DNA from: Aricia agestis | Taxonomy: Eukaryota > Arthropoda > Insecta > Lepidoptera > Lycaenidae | Assembly (NCBI RefSeq): GCF_905147365.1 | Contig: NC_056422.1 | Span: 7,938,501 to 8,002,500 of the forward strand | Reading direction: 5' to 3' | Length of the DNA stretch: 64,000 bases | Translations under genes and position numbers: made by a program | Part shown: piece after piece, positions 58,442-64,000 of the stretch | Layout: the number at the start of each line of letters is the position of its first letter | How positions within the stretch are numbered: the first letter of the stretch is position 1 | Notes under the pieces: generated by a model | The model's input: only the letters and a program-made list of their open reading frames with translations | Database searches by the model: none | Told to the model about the DNA's origin: nothing

Positions 58442-58692
58442 GTAAGGATAAGAGAAAGCTTGACATAGTGCAGTACATATGACGGCAGGGAAACCCCGTT
58501 ATCTATTTGATCCAAAATTGAAACTATCTTCGTGATGAGATCCTAAAGTCTTGCTCTCAATCTAGAAGACTTCCATGCACGCACATTGAAAAACTCGCTT
58601 TGATTTAACCTATTAAAGATATATCTGGCTAAAGAAGTAACAGCAAGGTTCTTTCTAGTACTCCTCAGTAACTAACTATTTCAAGTTACCTT

Positions 58693-58834
58693 ATGGCGCA
58701 TTTTCACTGGTCGATAGGGCCCGCATGCGGGGTGCGGAAGATCATGCCACGACCAATAGACATGCGCCATTCGTTGTCATAGACTCCCCGTATGCTGTAT
58801 ACCGTACGAGTTAACGACTAATGAAAATGCGCCC
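58693..58834. mobile_element. MITE (about 142 bp) downstream of the exon 4 array
   Basis: Ends ggcgcattttcactggtcg and cgactaatgaaaatgcgcc are inverted repeats with about two mismatches. The GC-rich core includes gggcccgcatgcggggtgcg. Confidence 0.65.
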
Positions 58835-59286
58835 TTAATATACTTCATCATTTTCCGAAATTTTAACGTGTAACAGGTACAGATATAAATGGATATATTT
58901 CTTTGAATCACTTTTGTGCCCATAAATCTATTCCCGCGGGACAGTAATACTAGTTTTATATGCCCATCCGTCATATAAGTTTATTGAAGTCTTTACGACA
59001 AAACGAAAGCCAAAGTAGAGAAATGAGAGAATTTATTGCATTAAAAATGTATGAAATAGTGATATTTTGTTATACTTTAACGTACATTTGAATAAGATTG
59101 CACCACTCGCTAATCCACTTTACTTTCAAGAGTTATTGAAAGTCTGTCAAATGGCGATTAAGAAATAAGGCTGCCTTCACATTATAACATTTTAAACTTT
59201 CGCGTAGCATTATAATTAAACTTTTTAATCGGGACTTAACGCGACTTATTTAAGTAGTAATGCTACTACGAGTACATACTTTTTCT

Positions 59287-59323
59287 CGACGTTTCGGCCG
59301 TGTTGCAACGGCCGTGGTCACGA
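59287..59323 (-). ncRNA. Hammerhead-ribozyme-like motif at the PLE end (left arm)
   Basis: This is the inverted copy of the motif at 61066-61102, with the same GGCCGU helix and GAAAC. The same reservations apply. Confidence 0.25.
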
Positions 59324-60163
59324 GGGGACTGCAGGAGCGCGACGTCTTCGCTTACACCGGGCGGTTGGTTCTACGACTACCCACGAGTTATCCAATATTT
59401 GTGTTCCAATACACTGAAAGTCAGTAGGTTCACTGCGACACACAACACTAACTGTATCCGGGTTTACACTTATAGACAGAGGTGACACAAGCGGTTTGCA
59501 CTTATTGATCACTGGATTCCAGGCGGGCGACAATTTAAATCCGTCCTCACGATTGAAATTTTTGTACTTTTTAATTTCAATTGCTTCACGTATTACTCTC
59601 GTGTGGTAATGACGATCCGTAGAGAGGATTTTAGGGTCGTGTAGCTCCATCCAGTGATTAGTCCCCATATCAAGCAGATGTTCTGCTACCGCGGATTTAT
59701 TTGTCTGGCGATTTTTCACTGCGGCTATGTGCTCTTTCACTCTTTCGCCAATAGTCCGTTTCGTTTGGCCAATGTACGAACTACCACAGCTACAATCTAT
59801 TTTATAAACCCCAGGAGTTTGGAAAGGTAAGGGATCCTTTGGTGACCGAAGTACTTGTGATATTTTACGTAACGGAGTATACACAGTCTTAATGGAGTAT
59901 TTCCTCAGCTCTGTTCCAATTTTGTCCGTTACGCCTTTGACGTATGGTAAAAATGCTGCTTGACGGTTCACCTCTGGATACCTCGTTTTCTCCTTCTGTC
60001 TTCTCAATCCCCTCGACACCTTATACCCGTTACGTCTAAGTACCTCCTGAACATGTGTTAGCTCCTTGGGCAAATGTTCAGGGTCACAAAGGTTATGAGC
60101 TCTGTTTGTTAATGATGATATAACAGATTGAAGATGCCGAGGATGATGATGAGAAGATTTGCT
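59318..60163 (-). pseudogene. PLE polyprotein C-terminal fragment with GIY-YIG endonuclease (minus copy)
   Basis: About 280 open codons read the RT thumb/linker region (HPRHLQSVISSLTNRAHNLC, then DPEHLPKELTHVQEVLRRNG) and then the GIY-YIG nuclease (GVYKIDCSCGSSYIGQTKR, with the following Arg in KRTIGERVKEH and Glu in SAVAEHLL). The nuclease of Penelope-like elements nicks target DNA for reverse transcription. Upstream RT palm motifs are missing on this strand: the open frame to 60295 is only antisense to the plus RT fragment. It is therefore a 5'-truncated copy, intact to its TGA. Confidence 0.8.
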
Positions 60164-60500
60164 GTCTGACACAAATGTATACAAGCCAGTGTCATACAAT
60201 CCAATGGCCAGAGTTACTCGGCGCATTCGAACTTTGATCCACGAAAACAAAGATGTCTTCACGGAGGACGAGTACAATTTTCTACACAAACCCAAACCTG
60301 TGCAACCCCCTAAGCTATATGGTCTGCCTAAAATTCACAAAAGGAACATTCCTCTGAGGCCCATTGTGAGTCAAATTGACTCTCTGACATACAACTTGGC
60401 TAAACATGTTGCTGGAATGCTGCGACCATTAGTTAGGAAAACACCGTCTTTCGTGAAGGATTCGATAAATTGGAACAGAGCTAAGGAAATACTCCATTAA
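60159..60500 (+). pseudogene. PLE reverse-transcriptase N-terminal (fingers) fragment
   Basis: The plus-strand frame reads LSDTNVYKPVSYNPMARVTR and then PPKLYGLPKIHKRNIPLRPI, followed by VSQIDSLTYNLAKHVAGML. The LYGLPKIHK...PLRPIVS block is the hallmark RT motif of Penelope-like elements. The frame ends at a TAA a few codons after it runs into the endonuclease arm at about 60469, where it is out of frame (AKEILH then stop). The palm domain with YxDD is absent. Confidence 0.85.
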
Positions 60501-60504
60501 GACT

Positions 60505-61071
60505 GTGTATACTCCGTTACGTAAAATATCACAAGTACTTCGGTCACCAAAGGATCCCTTACCTTTCCAAACTCCTGGGGTTTATAAAATAGATTGTAGC
60601 TGTGGTAGTTCGTACATTGGCCAAACGAAACGGACTATTGGCGAAAGAGTGAAAGAGCACATAGCCGCAGTGAAAAATCGCCAGAGAAATAAATCCGCGG
60701 TAGCAGAACATCTGCTTGATATGGGGACTAATCACTGGATGGAGCTACACGACCCTAAAATCCTCTCTACGGATCGTCATTACCACACGAGAGTAATACG
60801 TGAAGCAATTGAAATTAAAAAGTACAAAAATTTCAATCGTGAGGACGGATTTAAATTGTCGCCCGCCTGGAATCCAGTGATCAATAAGTGCAAACCGCTT
60901 GTGTCACCTCTGTCTATAGGTGTAAACCCGGATACAGTTAGTGTTGTGTGTCGCAGTAAACCTACTGACTTTCAGTGTATTGGAACACAAATATTGGACA
61001 ACTCGAGGGTAGTCGTAGAACCAACCGCCCGGTGCAAACGAAGACGTCGCGCTCCTGCAGTCCCCTCGTGA
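60505..61071 (+). pseudogene. PLE GIY-YIG endonuclease fragment (plus copy)
   Basis: The plus-strand counterpart of the minus copy has about 188 open codons from YTPLRKISQVL to the TGA. It carries the same GVYKIDCSCGSSYIGQTKR motif and only a handful of differences from the inverted copy (for example RQRNKSA against RQTNKSA). It is joined out of frame to the RT fragment. Confidence 0.85.
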
Positions 61072-61102
61072 CCACGGCCGTTGCAACACGGCCGAAACGT
61101 CG
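61066..61102 (+). ncRNA. Hammerhead-ribozyme-like motif at the PLE end (right arm)
   Basis: The segment gtgaccac, ggccgt, ttgcaac, acggcc, gaaacgtc folds with a GGCCGU/ACGGCC helix followed by GAAAC. Hammerhead ribozymes are known in the terminal repeats of Penelope-like elements. The CUGANGA half of the core is replaced by GUGACCA, so activity is doubtful. The motif overlaps the endonuclease stop codon. Confidence 0.25.
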
Positions 61103-61262
61103 AGAAAAAGAATGTACTCGTAGTAGCATTACTACTTAAATAAGTCGCGTTAAGTCCCGATTAAAAAGTTTGCCTTCACATTAAGTCGCGATCCGCGCGG
61201 CTCCATACTAAAATATTTAGTATAGCAGTCGCGCGGCTGCCGCACTACTGTGAAGGCAGCCT

Positions 61263-62180
61263 TAAGTAGCGTAAGCGAAATAATGTTTCATATTAAGGTT
61301 CGGGCAGCACCTTTCGTTGCACGAAAACCATACATTTTGCCACAGCAAAAATATTCTTTGCCCCACCCGGATCTTAAAGTCATAATAATAATACGTTTAT
61401 TGATATCCCAAAAACTTACATCTTGTTTACAGGCAATGAATATTGTACACAAATTAGGATTTAAACTCGGATGGCACAGGTTGGTTGATCTCTGACTTCG
61501 AAACTATTATAATGTGATATCGGAGTCAGTGATTCTCACAGTTGAGGCGGTTGTAAAAGAAGTACAATCCAATGTTCATGTTATTATAATTTTATAATCT
61601 ATCATGTTTTTGGGTTTAGTAAACAAATACTTTTAGATATAATATATTAAATATAATAATGCGCCCATACCAAAATTCATCGATATTATTTGTTCAGCGG
61701 TTTGAGATATCAGATAGAAAGACACACTTTCACATAATTTATAATATTATATACATATAACACGGGTTAAGTGCTGAGGTAATACATCGAGTTAAGTGTG
61801 AAATCACTGGCAATTTGTAGTTGACTTTCATAATTTTCCGCAAGAGTAAGAAGTTGCGACGCCCGAGTTATTAATCACAGGAACGTCACAAGTTGGCTCA
61901 TGTGTTGAACGAGCTTAAAGTCTTTCACATCACTTACCTGCAGAGTGTGAAGTTTTGCATAATGTGTGAAATTCAAATGTTTAATAACCCGGTAGGCACT
62001 TCTGTATAGAGTAGACTGTAGAGCCACCATTTATTGTTGCATTGCGGCACGCTGCTTCGTTGGAATAACGCAATGTAAGCTACACCTGCGTTGTCACGCG
62101 CACACAACACACAATGATAGGATGACTAATTTCATGACAATATGCAACATTAATACGTTGTGACATGGGCGCAGCGAGGT
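61263..62180. other. Sequence after the PLE, no exon recognised
   Basis: A repeat-like tail (ccaaaattcatcgatattat, then gttcagcggtttgagatatc) is at 61665-61740. No continuation of the transporter frame is visible. Confidence 0.45.
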
Positions 62181-62186
62181 ACGGTC

Positions 62187-62213
62187 GGGGGGGGGGGGGG
62201 GGGGGGGGGGGGG
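62187..62213. repeat. Poly-G run (about 27 G)
   Basis: An uninterrupted homopolymer between gtacggtc and gtagctgcccccct. The length may be inaccurate in any assembly. Confidence 0.8.
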
Positions 62214-62423
62214 GGTAGCTGCCCCCCTACAATAGCGATTGGTCGCTAATGCTCACGAGTTTCATACCTAAGCGTGCAGCGAAGAGAGTTGCGGGGTACA
62301 GGAGAGGCATTCAATCCCAGTTCACTCGCTCATATTTTGTTTTTAATTTTTACTAAAAATTATACTCTTATGTTAAAAATCACGAATTCAATGTCTAGGA
62401 TTTTCTTAATTTTCGCTTCTTAA

Positions 62424-62634
62424 GAAGCGGAATCAGCGCCCCCAATGCGGGGGAAGTGAACTAAATCTGACCTAACTTGCCGCTTGGCCGCTTAATCGTT
62501 ATTGTTTGTCATCACTAGTATTAGTTCCAAGTAATCTTACTACTGCTATCAGCGCCAATATGGCGACTTTCAAATGTCATTTTTACGTCAGATTTAGTTA
62601 TCTTCCCCCGCATTGGGGGCGCTGATTCCGCTTC
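62424..62634. mobile_element. MITE with gaagcggaatcagcgccccc ends
   Basis: The left gaagcggaatcagcgccccc then aatgcgggggaag and the right cttcccccgcattgggggcg then ctgattccgcttc are near-perfect inverted repeats. Homology continues inward (aactaaatctgac/gtcagatttagtt). Total 211 bp. Confidence 0.75.
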
Positions 62635-63382
62635 AAATAGGCACAAAAAATAGCTGTCATTTCAAAGGGTATCATAAGTCCAGCCTACTTGTATAATTGA
62701 GGTCAGTAGTCAAAGCACATGCGAGGATTGAAATACATAATATTATAATAAATTATGTATCTGAAACGTTGGAACATTGCCGTTGCTCCTACGCACCGCA
62801 ACGCAATATGGCCTCGCTTTTAGCCAATGACTTTTTCTATTGCATTAAAGCACGGATAGTACAAATAAAAATAAAATTCACAACTTTAGCCGGAAAAAGA
62901 AGTAAATTAATGAGAGTGTTTAATTTAGCGCACGAGTAAAGAGACTGACGAGGCTTTATTAAACGGAGAGGGTTAAAATGTGGTTAAGTTATGAGGCGAG
63001 TACTGAATGCTGAGATCGCAATATTATTATATTCTTTTAATATGAAATATCCATTAATTTACATTAAATGTGAGAAAATAGAGTGAAAAGTATAATTATG
63101 AGCGTCTTTCCGTCTGTTACCTCTTCACCTTAGAAAAGCTAAACTGAATTTTATAAAATTTTCACTTTAAGTGCCAGGAAAACAAAAAGCACAATTTTCA
63201 TCCTGGAAAATTTTATGTTTCATCACACGTAGAACCAATTGATTTAACCGCCGTTGTTGAAAAAGAGAAAATATTATAAGTTTGACGTATCTGTCTGTAG
63301 GCCGGGACACAAAAACACGATACGACGTCGTGTCGTACCTCGTACCACGACACGGCATCGTTTCACGATGCGACGTCGTAAA

Positions 63383-63453
63383 AAACTACGGCACGACGTC
63401 GCGTCGTAGAAATTCATCGTGAATTTCTACGACGCAGCGTCGTGCCGTAGTTT
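63383..63453. repeat. Near-perfect hairpin (34-bp arms, 3-nt loop), cgacgtcg-rich
   Basis: The left arm begins aaactacggcacgacgtcgc; the right matches 32 of 34 positions around a TCG loop. Upstream sequence from 63310 holds further partial palindromes of the same acgacgtcgt motif. Confidence 0.85.
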
Positions 63454-63457
63454 CCGT

Positions 63458-63517
63458 AGCTGACCGAGAACTTTTAAAGATGATTTCTCAATCATCTTTA
63501 AAAGTTCTCGGTCAGCT
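63458..63517. repeat. Perfect hairpin (28-bp arms, TCTC loop)
   Basis: The left arm begins agctgaccgagaacttttaa and ends agatgatt; the exact reverse complement follows. It starts 5 bp after the previous hairpin. Confidence 0.9.
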
Positions 63518-63572
63518 TTCAAACAAAGAAAACCGGATCAAAATCGGTAGATAGGATTGAATGAGTAAACTA

Positions 63573-63641
63573 GATGAAAATAATAAACTATTGCTAAAAG
63601 CCTCAAACACTCTCGTGTTTGAGCAATAGTTTATTATCATC
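63573..63641. repeat. Hairpin with a 6-bp asymmetric insertion
   Basis: gatgaaaataataaactatt and its near complement aatagtttattatcatc enclose an inner pair caaacac/gtgtttg. Confidence 0.75.
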
Positions 63642-63754
63642 AGCCTGCTCAGTATTACCAATTTGGGTGTATGCATTTTATGAAAGGTTTTAAGTAACTT
63701 AAAGTGATTTAATCGGTTTAACATCTTCATTCTGATTCCTGACCTGTTGTTTTT

Positions 63755-64000
63755 AAAAAAAATTTATGAAATAAGGGGGCAAACGAGCAAACGGGTCACC
63801 TGATAGAAAGCAACTTCCGTCGCCCATGGACACTCGCAGCATCAGAAGAGCTGCAGGTGCGTTACCGGCCTTTTTTTAAGAGGGAATAGGGTAATAGGGG
63901 AGGGTAGGGAAGGAAAGGGAATAGGGGAGGGTAGGGAAGGGAATAGGGTAGGGGATTGGGCCTCCGGTAAACTCACTCACTCGGCGAAACACAGTGGTAT
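63755..64000 (-). mobile_element. SINE-B copy truncated by the window edge
   Basis: The tail and C/T-rich middle on the minus strand (plus: aaataagggggcaaacgagc to ggcctccggtaaactcactc) continue off the right edge. Confidence 0.7.

Larger units (their letters stand above)
57766..58445 (+). repeat. Tandem array of four exon 4 units, 171-bp period
   Basis: Unit starts, taken at the GGC of GGCGTATCC, fall at 57789, 57960, 58131 and 58300. The spacings are 171, 171 and 169 bp. Each unit carries about 146 bp of exon core plus a 25-nt linker (gtacgaacatacacacacc then ttccag). The linker is far shorter than a normal insect intron. Confidence 0.9.
59218..61171. mobile_element. Penelope-like element fragments in head-to-head inverted arrangement
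   Basis: Two arms of about 703 bp (59218-59920 and 60469-61171) are near-identical inverted copies. Each ends in the same sequence (aaactttttaatcgggact and its complement) and each carries a GIY-YIG endonuclease fragment. Between them are a minus-strand linker segment and a plus-strand RT fragment. Long terminal inverted copies are known for Penelope-like elements. The whole unit lies inside a foldback element whose ends are ggctgccttcaca at about 59169 and tgtgaaggcagcc at about 61250. Confidence 0.8.
59169..61262. mobile_element. Outer foldback element split by the Penelope-like insertion
   Basis: Its ends are ggctgccttcacatt at 59169 and actgtgaaggcagcc up to 61262. The right part alone also contains gccttcacattaagtcgcga. 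Removing the PLE unit leaves a short MITE-like element. Confidence 0.5.

Noticed and set aside
57756..58515. Long GC-rich open frames on both strands (93-226 codons)
   Set aside because: They are shadows of the repeated exon 4 core; only the phase-1 frame of copy 1 continues the transporter.
60163..60295. Extension of the PLE minus-strand protein to 60295
   Set aside because: This part is antisense to the plus-strand RT fragment and carries no PLE similarity.

Overview
The window looks like nuclear DNA from a lepidopteran (moth or butterfly), species not resolved. The evidence is an AT-rich background, very large introns, and dense short interspersed repeats of types I recognise from Lepidoptera: the gcacttggccggttttt repeat, ggcaacgcacctgcagctcttct retroposon tails, and many TA- or TTAA-flanked foldback elements. 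No bacterial-type gene organisation, CRISPR array, rRNA or credible tRNA gene is visible.

One protein-coding gene is supported. It lies on the + strand and encodes the N-terminal part of a monocarboxylate-transporter-like (SLC16/MFS) protein. A probable non-coding 5' exon (28550-28677) precedes a coding exon with the start codon (31886-32000), exon 2 ending in the family motif PEGGWG (36123-36273), exon 3 carrying TM1 (42889-43007) and exon 4 carrying TM2-TM3 (57766-57930). Splice phases 1, 2, 1, 1 are consistent throughout. About 183 codons are present; the rest of the gene must lie beyond the right edge. The exons are GC-rich islands in AT-rich, transposon-filled introns.

The most unusual feature is that exons 3 and 4 have each been locally tandem-duplicated together with their 5' splice sites. 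Exon 4 exists as four copies with a 171-bp period (57766-58442). Exon 3 is followed by about four decaying partial copies (43124-43550). Linkers between copies are short and AC-rich. The extra copies lack the true 5' part of each exon and are out of phase, so they look like pseudoexons rather than a mutually exclusive exon cassette.

Layout: 0-8 kb is intergenic, with dispersed repeats and nested insertions. 8-28 kb is intergenic or 5' region, with a tRNA-headed SINE, foldbacks, a solo LTR with a 4-bp target duplication, a 24-bp minisatellite (24.06-24.71 kb) and a hAT-type MITE inside another repeat. 28.5-58.5 kb is the transporter gene, whose introns hold a dead mariner, SINE/LINE tails, palindromic MITEs, an R1-like LINE 3' end and a CpG-rich patch with a perfect X-box. 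58.7-64 kb follows exon 4, with a head-to-head Penelope-like element carrying GIY-YIG endonuclease fragments, more MITEs and a cluster of near-perfect hairpins.

All calls come from reading the sequence. Family names for repeats without coding capacity are structural descriptions, not database assignments.
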